Assembly: GCA_963668545.1 (NCBI GenBank)
Contig: OY764868.1
Coordinates: 372,001-436,000, forward strand
Reading direction: 5' to 3'
DNA length: 64,000 bases
DNA from: G963662265 sp963668545
Lineage (GTDB): Bacteria; Spirochaetota; Spirochaetia; CADAEX01
Made by a program: the position numbers and the translations under genes
The notes under the pieces: generated by a model
The model's database searches: none
Seen by the model: only the letters and a program-made list of their open reading frames with translations
What the model was told of the DNA's origin: nothing
Shown here: piece by piece, positions 25,759 to 34,536 of the stretch
How the letters are laid out: each line of letters begins with the position of its first letter
Position numbering within the stretch: the first letter of the stretch is position 1

Positions 25759-28305
25759 ATGTTTGGAAGATTATTTGTAATTCTATTGCTGTTTACAGTA
25801 TCAAGTACTCTTTATACGGAAGAAATAGTATACGGGATAGTTCCGGACGCAAGTCCGACAACATTTATTGATGAAAATGGTGTTCCTTCTGGTTTATTTG
25901 TGGATCTTTTCGGTAGAATAATGGATGAGCTTGGAATCTCCTACAGGTACGAGATAGCTCCATTTGCAAGTCTTTATCCCGGGATGATATCAGGAGAGAT
26001 ACATTTATTTACAGCTCTTATAAAAAATCCCCAGAGGGAAAAACTTTTTTATTTTCCTGAAATCCCTGTCATATCAGGGTGGGGACAGCTTTTTATAGCA
26101 TCTGATACTGAATATACGGAAATACAACAGCTGAACGGGAAGAAAATAGGAATTATTGCAAATGATATAAACGGAATAAATTTTAAGAGATTTGCCTCCA
26201 ATCTCGGTATTATATATTCAATAAAGGAGTATCTTACTTTCAGCGATCTTCTGAACGGAGTCAGATCAGGTGAGGTTTTTGCAGGAGTTGTTTATAATTC
26301 CTCTCTTGCTGACGCTGAAGGGGTAAAGTCCACATCAACTGTATTTAATCCAATGCCGGGTTATGCTGTTACTGCAAAAGGATCAGGCTTTGAAAAAGAC
26401 CTTGACAGGATAATGCAGCGTTTTAATGAACTTAAAAACAATAACAATTCCTATTATTATGATTTGATAAGGAAATGGTTTTACAGAACTGAAAAAGTAA
26501 ACAGTAAAATATATATTCTTCTTATCTCTCTTGTTATCTTATTCTCTACAGCTGTAATGATAATGTACCTGATTAACAGGTATCTGAAATCTGAAGTGAT
26601 GAAAAGAACAAAAGACCTCGAGTTCTCAAACAGGATAGTATCAAACAGTGCCGAAGGGATCATGATAACTGATTCCAGTGCAATGATTCTGAAAGTCAAT
26701 CCGGGATTCACAAGAATAACAGGATATACTGAAAAAGAGGTCGTAGGAAAAAATCCCTCTGTACTTCAGTCCGGTGTCCATGATAACACTTTCTACATGG
26801 AACTCTGGGATTCACTTATTGAGACAGGGTCATGGAAAGGTGAAATTACCAATAAAAGGAAAAACGGCGAGCAGTATATCCAGTCTACATCAATAGTTTC
26901 TATCCGTGACAACAAGGGGGATATTTCAAACTTTGCAAGTATTATTGCAGATGATACTATAAGGCATATATATGAGGAGCAGCTGGAATATCAGGCAAAC
27001 TATGACCAGCTTACAGGGCTTTTGAACAGGAAAAGTTTTACTGAATGCCTTGAACATGATGTAATATCGGCATTCAAGAGCAACTCATATATATTACTGG
27101 TTCTTATAGATATTGATAATTTCAAGAATTTCAATGATGCCTACGGACATGCTCACGGGGATAAGATGCTGAAAGCAGTATCCCTCCTTTTAAAGGAGAA
27201 TCTTACGGAAGCCTGCTGCCTTGCCCGTCTCGGGGGAGATGAGTTTGCAGTTGTCTTCATGGTTTCTGACAGGAGTTATGTTGAAAAGTATTCAGAGAAA
27301 ATACATTCACTTTTTAAAACAGCGCTTTCAATAGATAAAAATTTTATGGTCCATGTGACTGTTTCTCTGGGGACAGCTGTTTTCCCGGATAATACAACTG
27401 ATCATTATGAATTATACAAGCAAGCAGATATTGCAATAAATTCCGGAAAAAAAGAGGGGAGGGGTCGGATTACCGGGTACAGGGATGATATGGACTTACA
27501 TGTCCAGAAGAAAATAAGATATGAAAACATGATTCGCAATGCCCTTGACCGGAATGAGATTTATGTATTATATCAGCCCAAGCTGGATCTTAAGAATAAA
27601 AGGATTTCCGGGGTGGAAGCCCTGGTCCGCTGGAAACTTGATAATGATAAAGTCATCCCTCCTGATGAATTTATTTCAATAGCCGAAGAGACAGGAATGA
27701 TTATTCCAATCGGTGAATATGTACTTAAACAGACCTGTCTTGATATAGGAGAGATAAATAAAAAGCTTGAATATTCAATTTCTGCTGCAGTCAATCTTTC
27801 AGGCATACAGTTTTCCGGTCCTGATCTTGCAGGCAATATATTGAATATTATTAAAGAAACTGAATTTGATCCCCGCCTGCTTGAGTTTGAGATCACTGAA
27901 AGTGTAGCTGTCAATCATCTTGATGAGGTTTATTCTGTTCTTGGAAATCTCAGAAATAACAGTATCCATATTGCAATGGACGATTTCGGTACCGGATTTT
28001 CATCCCTTTCGTATCTTAAAGATCTCCCCCTTGATATTCTCAAGATAGACAAGGCATTTACACAGAATATACCTGACCTTGTAAATGACACGGAAGTAGT
28101 TAAGCTGATTATTTCAATGGCTGAGATTCTGGGGCTTAAAGTAGTTGCAGAGGGGGTGGAAACTTCCGGGCAGCTTGATTATCTTTACAGCCAGAAGTGC
28201 TGGGAGATACAGGGATATATTCTCAGTCCCCCTGTAACAGTAAATGAACTTGACAGTATGATATCTGATTTTGATTATGATAAATGGTTTGAAAATATAA
28301 AATAA
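25759..28305 (+). CDS. Periplasmic-sensor PAS-GGDEF-EAL c-di-GMP enzyme
   Basis: 848 aa. Signal peptide, periplasmic SBP_bac_3-like sensor (about 20-245, 'YGIVPDASPTTFIDENGVPS'), one membrane span (about 255-275), PAS (about 290-400), GGDEF (motif RLGGDEF) and EAL ('GVEALVRWK', 'FEITESVAVNHL', 'MDDFGTGFSSLSYLK', 'LKIDKAF', 'VAEGVET'). Both catalytic signatures look intact, so it could make and break c-di-GMP. No RxxD inhibitory site precedes GGDEF (the sequence is EACCLARLGGDEF). The likely input is a small periplasmic ligand. Start at ATG 25759, without a strong SD. Confidence 0.93.
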   Translation: MFGRLFVILLLFTVSSTLYTEEIVYGIVPDASPTTFIDENGVPSGLFVDLFGRIMDELGISYRYEIAPFASLYPGMISGEIHLFTALIKNPQREKLFYFPEIPVISGWGQLFIASDTEYTEIQQLNGKKIGIIANDINGINFKRFASNLGIIYSIKEYLTFSDLLNGVRSGEVFAGVVYNSSLADAEGVKSTSTVFNPMPGYAVTAKGSGFEKDLDRIMQRFNELKNNNNSYYYDLIRKWFYRTEKVNSKIYILLISLVILFSTAVMIMYLINRYLKSEVMKRTKDLEFSNRIVSNSAEGIMITDSSAMILKVNPGFTRITGYTEKEVVGKNPSVLQSGVHDNTFYMELWDSLIETGSWKGEITNKRKNGEQYIQSTSIVSIRDNKGDISNFASIIADDTIRHIYEEQLEYQANYDQLTGLLNRKSFTECLEHDVISAFKSNSYILLVLIDIDNFKNFNDAYGHAHGDKMLKAVSLLLKENLTEACCLARLGGDEFAVVFMVSDRSYVEKYSEKIHSLFKTALSIDKNFMVHVTVSLGTAVFPDNTTDHYELYKQADIAINSGKKEGRGRITGYRDDMDLHVQKKIRYENMIRNALDRNEIYVLYQPKLDLKNKRISGVEALVRWKLDNDKVIPPDEFISIAEETGMIIPIGEYVLKQTCLDIGEINKKLEYSISAAVNLSGIQFSGPDLAGNILNIIKETEFDPRLLEFEITESVAVNHLDEVYSVLGNLRNNSIHIAMDDFGTGFSSLSYLKDLPLDILKIDKAFTQNIPDLVNDTEVVKLIISMAEILGLKVVAEGVETSGQLDYLYSQKCWEIQGYILSPPVTVNELDSMISDFDYDKWFENIK

Positions 28306-28377
28306 TATAAGGGAACCTCTATTAACCTTCGGTTGCTTCCCATTCATGGCGCCAATCACCTTTGGTGTAAGGAATTA

Positions 28378-28399
28378 TTTTTTTCGATTTCGAAAAAAA
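28378..28399. terminator. Perfect AT-rich inverted repeat between convergent genes
   Basis: Arms TTTTTTTCGA (28378-28387) and its exact complement TCGAAAAAAA (28390-28399) around TT. It lies between the converging EAL gene and lipA. It could terminate transcription weakly or bind protein; GC content is low for a classic terminator. Confidence 0.4.
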
Positions 28400-28442
28400 T
28401 AGAGTTTTTAACTGAATTTAAATCCTGCCGGTAAACAAATCC

Positions 28443-29315
28443 TCAGTCTTTCATCCCTCTGGCTTTTTCCATAACCTCTCCGGCATTGTAGGAACTTCTG
28501 ACAAATGGTCCTGATGCCACGCTCCTGAACCCCATTTCCATTGCTTTTTCCTCATAGAACCTGAAAATGTCCGGGTGTATATATTCTTTGACAGGGTAGT
28601 GTTTTTCTGAAGGTGCAAGGTACTGCCCGATTGTGAGTATGTCGCATTCTGCTTTCCTCAAATCCTGAAAGAGAGAAAGTACTTCATCCCCTGTTTCTCC
28701 AAGTCCGACCATTATACCTGATTTGGAAAAGATCCCCCTGTCTGCTTCCCTGATTCTTCTGATTACTTCAAGAGACTGAGCATAATCTGCCTGTGGTCTT
28801 ACATCCCTGTACAGGCGGGGAACAGTTTCAACATTATGGTTTATTATTTCAGGTCCCGCATCAATAACCTCAGAAAGAGCTTTGCTGTCCCCTTTAAAGT
28901 CAGGAATAAGAACTTCAACAATAACCTTCCTGTTATATTTTTTTACAGCCCTGATTGTATCTGCAAAATGTGATGCCCCTCCGTCAGCCAGGTCATCCCT
29001 TGTTACAGATGTAATAACAACATGCTTTAGTCCGAGTTCCTTTACCGCATCTGCAATATGCCCGGGCTCATCTTTATCAAGGGGGGCCGGTATATTGCTC
29101 TCCACATTGCAGAATCTGCAGTTCCTTGAGCAGGTCCTCCCCATAATCATGAAAGTAGCAGTCCGTTTCCCGAAACACTCCATAAGATTGGGACAGTTTG
29201 CCTCTTCGCATACTGTATGCAGCGACAGCCTGGAAAGCATTTTTTTTACTTCTGTAATATTTTCCGGATTTGAATTAATCTTAATTTTCAGCCATTCAGG
29301 TTTTCTGTTTTTCAT
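28443..29315 (-). CDS. lipA: Lipoyl synthase LipA
   Basis: 290 aa radical-SAM enzyme that inserts two sulfurs into protein-bound octanoyl groups. It has the auxiliary cluster motif CEEANCPNLMEC, the radical-SAM motif CSRNCRFC, and the C-terminal RSSY whose serine ligates the auxiliary cluster. It overlaps lipB by 4 nt (ATGA) and follows it in the same operon. No lipoylated protein (GcvH or E2) is in the window. Confidence 0.97.
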   Translation of the reverse strand: MKNRKPEWLKIKINSNPENITEVKKMLSRLSLHTVCEEANCPNLMECFGKRTATFMIMGRTCSRNCRFCNVESNIPAPLDKDEPGHIADAVKELGLKHVVITSVTRDDLADGGASHFADTIRAVKKYNRKVIVEVLIPDFKGDSKALSEVIDAGPEIINHNVETVPRLYRDVRPQADYAQSLEVIRRIREADRGIFSKSGIMVGLGETGDEVLSLFQDLRKAECDILTIGQYLAPSEKHYPVKEYIHPDIFRFYEEKAMEMGFRSVASGPFVRSSYNAGEVMEKARGMKD

Positions 29316-29992
29316 ATGCCTTCCTTCAGGTCCACAGTTTTCTCACTGATATTTTCATATCCGAATATATCAGCAAAATAATCAGCTGTCATTTCCAGCA
29401 TACTGTCAAAACTGTTTGATCTTCCTGTCAGCCTGTCGAGTGAAGTAACATCTCTGTCTGTTATTCCGCACGGAACAATCCATTTGAAATGATCAAGATC
29501 TGTACTTATATTGAATGCAAAGCCGTGCATTGTTACCCATTTTTTTACAGCAATTCCTATTGCCGTGATTTTTGAGTTCCCTACCCATATTCCTGTATAT
29601 TTTCCCTCTTCACGTTCTGCCGGAATGCTGAACTCCCTGTTAAGCATTCTTATGAATATCTCTTCAATACGGAGAACATATTCCTTTATACCGATACCCA
29701 TGTTTTTCAGATCAATTACAGGGTAGCCGACAATCTGCCCCGGACCGTGATATGTAACATCTCCGCCCCGTGAAATCTCATAAACATTTATCCCTTTTTT
29801 GTTCAGGAATTCTTTTGATATGGTTATATTGCTTTTACTTCCCCGTTTTCCGATTGTTATTACAGGGTTGTGCTCAACAAGAATGAGAGTGTCGTTTATT
29901 TCGCAGTTCTGCCTTTTCTGAAGAATCGTTTCCTGATACTCAAGTGCATCTCTATAGTCAGCCCTGCCCAGTTTTATAATATCCAGTTCCAC
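29312..29992 (-). CDS. lipB: Octanoyltransferase LipB
   Basis: 226 aa, transfers octanoate from acyl carrier protein to lipoyl domains. The conserved 'RGGDVTYHGPGQIVGYPVID', lysine region 'KITAIGIAVKKWVTMHGFAF' and catalytic-cysteine segment 'VPCGITDRDVTSL' are all present. First gene of lipB-lipA. Start at the ATG ending at 29992. Confidence 0.96.
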   Translation of the reverse strand: MELDIIKLGRADYRDALEYQETILQKRQNCEINDTLILVEHNPVITIGKRGSKSNITISKEFLNKKGINVYEISRGGDVTYHGPGQIVGYPVIDLKNMGIGIKEYVLRIEEIFIRMLNREFSIPAEREEGKYTGIWVGNSKITAIGIAVKKWVTMHGFAFNISTDLDHFKWIVPCGITDRDVTSLDRLTGRSNSFDSMLEMTADYFADIFGYENISEKTVDLKEGI

Positions 29993-30106
29993 ATTAATAA
30001 AATACAGCCCATCATGAATAATGTCTATATTAACAATGTGAAGCTTTGTGGGTCCAGGATGTCAGAGGGTATCTGCTTTCTGATTATCAGTTATACATTG
30101 ACAGTT

Positions 30107-30940
30107 TTATTGTTGTTTTATTTTCCTTACAGGGATTTCTATAACAGTCAGATGCTCTGATTCGTTTGAAGTAATAAATGAATCAATAACAACCCTCTCA
30201 GATGCATCACCGCATAGTTCATAGCTGTTTTTGTCAAGAAATCTGAAAATTTTATTATAGTACTCAGGAGACTTGCTGTGGTCTCCCGAATTTACCGGTA
30301 CTGTAACATATTCCCCTTCAGGAATTATTTCTGAATAGCGGTTTTGACTATGCATGTTCTGGATAATGAATATCGAGTTGAATATATTGTATATTCCTGA
30401 CTTGAGATTTTCTATGCTGACAGTGACCCCCACACGTCCTATTATTATTGAAGGATCTATCCCCGCACTGTTTTCAAGCTTCCGGAGGCTTAATTCAAGA
30501 CCTGTAAGGTCTGAATACTTTTGACTAAGCTTCAGGATCTTTCTTTCCGGATGGCGGATTATGGAGATTTTTCCGAATACTGTACTTTCAAGTGCCTTGT
30601 CAAGCTCAGCAATCCTCTCATCAAGTGATTCTGTTACAGTTTTAAGCCGCTTTATCTCAGCCTCGTTTATTTTCCTGTATTCTATCAGTTTCTTCCTGAA
30701 AGACCCCGAATCCCTGGTTTTTATGTGGGTCCTGATATCATCAATTGAAAATCCCATATGCCTCAGGTATTTTATGGAATTAAGCATTTCAAACTGTTCA
30801 ACTGAATAATAGCGGTAATTGTTTTCAGGATCCACTTTTGATGGGGCAAACAGGTTTACTGAATCATAGTATCTCAGTGTTTTGGGAGGGATATTATAAA
30901 GTTTTGATATTTCACCTATTGTGAAGTAGAATTTCTCCAT
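30107..30940 (-). CDS. MerR-family regulator with GyrI-like effector domain
   Basis: 277 aa. MerR HTH at residues 3-70 ('FTIGEISKLYNIPPKTLRYY', 'YRYYSVEQFEMLNSIKYLRH'), then a dimerisation coiled coil (about 80-120) and a C-terminal BmrR/GyrI-like effector-binding domain (about 130-275). Such regulators bind amphipathic small molecules and activate promoters with long spacers. It is transcribed away from the B3/B4-domain gene, whose promoter has exactly a 19-bp spacer with a dyad. SD is weak. Confidence 0.88.
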   Translation of the reverse strand: MEKFYFTIGEISKLYNIPPKTLRYYDSVNLFAPSKVDPENNYRYYSVEQFEMLNSIKYLRHMGFSIDDIRTHIKTRDSGSFRKKLIEYRKINEAEIKRLKTVTESLDERIAELDKALESTVFGKISIIRHPERKILKLSQKYSDLTGLELSLRKLENSAGIDPSIIIGRVGVTVSIENLKSGIYNIFNSIFIIQNMHSQNRYSEIIPEGEYVTVPVNSGDHSKSPEYYNKIFRFLDKNSYELCGDASERVVIDSFITSNESEHLTVIEIPVRKIKQQ

Positions 30941-30974
30941 AATTTTTCTGCTTTTTGTACTGAATTAAAAAGAC

Positions 30975-31005
30975 TTGACCTTCCAGTCACTGGATAGTTT
31001 ATCAT
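30975..31005 (+). promoter_or_regulatory. MerR-type promoter with 19-bp spacer and central dyad
   Basis: TTGACC (30975-30980), a 19-nt spacer and TATCAT (31000-31005). The spacer holds TCCAGT-C-ACTGGA (30982-30994), a perfect dyad. A 19-bp spacer with a dyad is the signature of MerR-activated promoters. It points at the gene starting at 31134, not at the MerR gene itself. Confidence 0.75.
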
Positions 31006-31133
31006 GTATATATCAGGGATGCCATAATATCTGTATGAACAAATTATCTCTGATAATAAAATTAACATTTAAAAGAGAAAACAGGACCCTGTGATCAGAG
31101 TTCACAAAACATGTTTTAACTGAGGAGGTATAT

Positions 31134-31844
31134 ATGGGAACCATAAAAATTACAGAGAGCATATTTGAGAAAAACCCTTCATTCAGAAGGGGGATAGTAA
31201 TTGCAAGAAATATTAAAAACAAAACAGAAGATGCTGAGCTTTATGAGATACTTAAAAAAACTCTCTCAGACAGGTTTGATAATCCTGTTGATCTTGAAAG
31301 TGATCCCAGAATCACAGACTGGAAAGATGTTCACAGATCTTTCGGTTCCAATCCCAACAAGTTCCCCCCTGCCCATATAGCTCTGATAAAAAGGATACAG
31401 AAAAGTAAAACTGAAATACCTTTTATAAACAGTGTTGTTGCTGTAATGAATATTGTCTCAATACAGAATATTCTTCCGGTCGGGGGTGATGATATTATCG
31501 CACCTGATTCAACATTCAAACTTGCTGTATCTGACGGATCCGAGAGCTTTATTCCCCTGGGTATGCCTGATAAGGAGGAAAACCCCGAAATCGGTGAGAT
31601 TATCTACCTTATTGATGAATCAAAAGATGTGATGTGCAGGAGATGGAACTGGAGAAACGGGGATAAGACAAAAATCAATGAAAAAACAGGGAATATAATA
31701 ATGAATATCGATGCAATAGGAAACGGGAGTGAAGAACTGGCATTGAAAGCAAGGGATATGGTTTCAGAGCTTCTTGAAAAATACTGTTCAGCGGAAACAG
31801 AAAAAACACTCCTTAGCCCTGAATACAATACTCATCAGTTTTAA
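31134..31844 (+). CDS. B3/B4 tRNA-binding-domain protein (PheRS beta-like, stand-alone)
   Basis: 236 aa resembling the B3/B4 domain of phenylalanyl-tRNA synthetase beta, the domain that edits mischarged tRNA. Landmarks: 'WKDVHRSFGSNPNKFPPAHI', 'PFINSVVAVMNIVSIQNILP' and 'MCRRWNWRNGDKTKINEKTG'. Stand-alone versions are widespread and mostly uncharacterised; trans-editing or amino-acid-related functions are only inferred. AGGAGG lies 5 nt before the ATG. Predicted to be activated by the divergent MerR protein. Confidence 0.8.
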   Translation: MGTIKITESIFEKNPSFRRGIVIARNIKNKTEDAELYEILKKTLSDRFDNPVDLESDPRITDWKDVHRSFGSNPNKFPPAHIALIKRIQKSKTEIPFINSVVAVMNIVSIQNILPVGGDDIIAPDSTFKLAVSDGSESFIPLGMPDKEENPEIGEIIYLIDESKDVMCRRWNWRNGDKTKINEKTGNIIMNIDAIGNGSEELALKARDMVSELLEKYCSAETEKTLLSPEYNTHQF

Positions 31845-31971
31845 TACCGGCTGTATTCCCGGTATTCCTGGAAACTGGAGTATTCAATATAAATCAGTAA
31901 AGTAAAGAAAACACTGATACTGATGTATCAATTCTCCTTTTATCGCATTATACTTTTTCCGGAGTATGAAA

Positions 31972-32865
31972 ATGAATGTATCATATCTTTTTATGACATT
32001 TGCCGCTTTCTGCTGGGCAGGGGCCTTTGTTGCCGGAAAAATAGGGGGGGCTGAAGTAAGCGGTGTTGAGATGAGTTTTTACCGCTTTGTTATCGCTGTT
32101 ATCTGTCTTTATATTTTCGGAAAAGTAAAAAAACTGTCTTTCAGGATACCTTTAAGAAAAGCCATGGTAATAATGCTGGTCGGTATTTTCGGTATGGTCG
32201 GCTACCATCTTCTTTTTTTTGCAGCTCTTCATACTATAGATGTTCTTGAATCAAGTGCCATAAATACACTAAATCCCCTTTTGTCAGCACTTCTCGGATA
32301 TCTTCTTTTCAGGGAACCTCTAAACAGAAGAGGAATCTTTTTCCTTGTTACCGCTTTTTTCGGTGTTCTGACAATAATAACAAAATGGGATTTCAACTTT
32401 CTCTTTTCAGGGAGTTTTAAAACCGGAACATTTCTAATGATTTCAGCAATGCTTATATGGGTTGCATATTCCCTGCTTATAAGAAAATACGGAAGAGGGA
32501 TTTCTTCTGTCGTATCCACATTCTATACACTGACAGGTGCATCTGTTTTTCTGTTTCCATTTATTATAGGTATGGGGATATCCCCTTTATCATATTCAGA
32601 TGATGTCTGGCATGTTTACATTTTCATGGGTGTCTTTTCGACATTTCTAGGTTATACAATTCAGCAGGATTCCATCCAGAAAATAGGTGTTTCAAGGACA
32701 AACTTCTTTATAAACTTTGTGCCTGTTTTTTCCATGTTCCTTGGAGTCCTTATTCTCGGGGACAGTTTCAGATTTATCAATATCATAAGTCTGTGCATTA
32801 TCTCTGCAGGATTTGTCGGATTTTTAAGGGAAAAGGAAAAGCTTTCAATGAAAACCTGTTATTAA
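31972..32865 (+). CDS. EamA/DMT-family membrane transporter
   Basis: About 297 aa with ten predicted membrane helices in two EamA repeats ('MTFAAFCWAGAFVAGKIGG', 'YHLLFFAALHTIDVLESSAI', 'VFSTFLGYTIQQDSIQKIG'). Exports or imports small metabolites; substrate unknown. ATG 31972 is preferred because GGAG lies 7 nt upstream; the ATG at 31966 is only 1 nt from that SD. The last codons (MKTCY-stop) form one arm of the downstream terminator. Confidence 0.88.
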   Translation: MNVSYLFMTFAAFCWAGAFVAGKIGGAEVSGVEMSFYRFVIAVICLYIFGKVKKLSFRIPLRKAMVIMLVGIFGMVGYHLLFFAALHTIDVLESSAINTLNPLLSALLGYLLFREPLNRRGIFFLVTAFFGVLTIITKWDFNFLFSGSFKTGTFLMISAMLIWVAYSLLIRKYGRGISSVVSTFYTLTGASVFLFPFIIGMGISPLSYSDDVWHVYIFMGVFSTFLGYTIQQDSIQKIGVSRTNFFINFVPVFSMFLGVLILGDSFRFINIISLCIISAGFVGFLREKEKLSMKTCY

Positions 32866-32895
32866 CCCGCTTATTTCTGTTTAATAACAGGTTTT
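32851..32895. terminator. Bidirectional terminator built from the 3' ends of two convergent genes
   Basis: AAAACCTGTTATTAA (32851-32865) and its exact complement (32881-32895) form a perfect 15-bp stem with a 15-nt loop, with T-runs on both strands. Each arm encodes the last codons and stop of one gene. Confidence 0.85.
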
Positions 32896-34536
32896 GTTTC
32901 TTCCCTCTTTTTTAGCCCTGTATAAAGCACTGTCTGCTTTTTTCATAACATTATCAAGTAAAGTCTCCCCGCTGCAGCTGCACTCTGCTGCCCCGATGCT
33001 TACTGTTATTTTTACAGTTGCACTGTTTATTTCCCAGCTGCTTTGCTCTACAGCCTCTCTCAGCCGTTCTGCAAATACTACCCCCCCCTCCAGATTTGTT
33101 TCAGGAAGTATCATTGCAAATTCCTCCCCCCCGACCCGTCCGAAAATATCATTTTCCCTGATTATGCTGTTGCAGAGCATTGTAAATTCCTTAAGTACAA
33201 TATCTCCTGAATGATGTCCGTATGAGTCGTTTATTTTTTTGAAATAGTCAATATCAAGCATCAGGAGAGTTACCGGAAAACCATATCTCTTCCCTCTTGC
33301 AATTTCCTTTTCCGCAAGTTCCATGAAGTGTCTTCTGTTGCTTATTTCTGTGAGGAAATCCTGTGACGCAATTCTGTTAAGCTCCTCCTCCCTCTGCTTG
33401 ACTTCATTCTCATAGAAAAGAAAGCTTTTTGCCATATCTGATAATTCATCATTCCCTTCAACCGTTATACTGATGTCAAACCCTGCAACTTTTTCAAGGA
33501 TTTCATCATTCAGACGCAACAGCCTTTTTATCAGTTTTTTCCTGACATAAAGTACCATCCCTGTTGAAACAGTAATAGTTGCCAGCAGAAGGAGCAGAAA
33601 GAAATAATAGAACCTGTTTATCATCTGTGTGAGTTTATCTATCTCCAGTTCGGAATATTCAATTACCCTGTTGAAAATATTTGAACTGATGTAGATGAAA
33701 TCATTTAGCAGTGTCCGGGTAAAGTTTCCCCTCCCTGTTGTCTTGAGCGATATTTTTGTTTTTTCCTTAACAAGATTTATTAATCCGTTTTCACCCAGGA
33801 TAATCTTTTTAAGATTCCCCAGATTGGATTCATAGAAAATCCTGTCAGAAGCAGGGAAAATATACAGGTTGCTTTCAAGTTCATCCAGATCAGCCATCAT
33901 GTTTCTTTCAGTTTCATTAATATCGGAAAGAATATTCATCCTGAAAATTGATCCTGCCTGTCTCGTTATACTTGATATTTTATAATACCAGTCGAGTGTA
34001 TTTTTGAATGTATTGTTTTCGAAAAATGCCCTGTCCCATTCCTTTCTGCCTTCAAATTCCTGGTAATCCTCAAGAAACTGCATAAGTTCATCCATTCTTT
34101 TCAGTGAAAGACTGTTATACTTTATTTTCTCCTCTACAAGTGAGTTTAATTCCTCCAGAGTTGAATTGATTATTTCTATATGTTTTTTTACATTTCTGTC
34201 GTTGAATTTCTTTCTTTCCTGTATTTCACTTATTTTTCCGGAAGACTTTATAATGTTTTCATAGGCAAGTCTTCTTTCAGGATTGGAGTTCGCTGACATC
34301 AGCCTTTCTGTATCTGTAAGAAGCTGTTTGACTTCTCCGGCAAGGTCTGAGCTGTTTTTGATCCCCCGGACAGCCTGTTCTGAAAAATTCAGAAATGATA
34401 CTCTTATATTTATAAAGAAAGAAAGAGACAGCACCATAACCAGAAGCATTATAAATGTAATTACAGACTGGCTCAGCGTGATCGGGCCTGCTATGCTCCT
34501 CTTCTTTCTGTCAGATCTGATTCTGAACAAATTCAT
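32881..34536 (-). CDS. Membrane-bound diguanylate cyclase (HAMP-like linker, GGDEF)
   Basis: 551 aa. TM1 near residues 25-45, a helical extracytoplasmic sensor of about 265 residues, TM2 near 312-332, a HAMP-like linker and a GGDEF domain with active motif RVGGEEF. RENDIFGRVGGEEF shows an RxxD inhibitory site 5 residues before GGEEF, so product inhibition is expected. It starts inside the last codons of the upstream 5'-nucleotidase-like gene (4-nt overlap), indicating translational coupling to that periplasmic protein. Its C-terminus KTCY matches that of the convergent EamA protein because both lie in the terminator palindrome. Confidence 0.92.
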   Translation of the reverse strand: MNLFRIRSDRKKRSIAGPITLSQSVITFIMLLVMVLSLSFFINIRVSFLNFSEQAVRGIKNSSDLAGEVKQLLTDTERLMSANSNPERRLAYENIIKSSGKISEIQERKKFNDRNVKKHIEIINSTLEELNSLVEEKIKYNSLSLKRMDELMQFLEDYQEFEGRKEWDRAFFENNTFKNTLDWYYKISSITRQAGSIFRMNILSDINETERNMMADLDELESNLYIFPASDRIFYESNLGNLKKIILGENGLINLVKEKTKISLKTTGRGNFTRTLLNDFIYISSNIFNRVIEYSELEIDKLTQMINRFYYFFLLLLLATITVSTGMVLYVRKKLIKRLLRLNDEILEKVAGFDISITVEGNDELSDMAKSFLFYENEVKQREEELNRIASQDFLTEISNRRHFMELAEKEIARGKRYGFPVTLLMLDIDYFKKINDSYGHHSGDIVLKEFTMLCNSIIRENDIFGRVGGEEFAMILPETNLEGGVVFAERLREAVEQSSWEINSATVKITVSIGAAECSCSGETLLDNVMKKADSALYRAKKEGRNKTCY

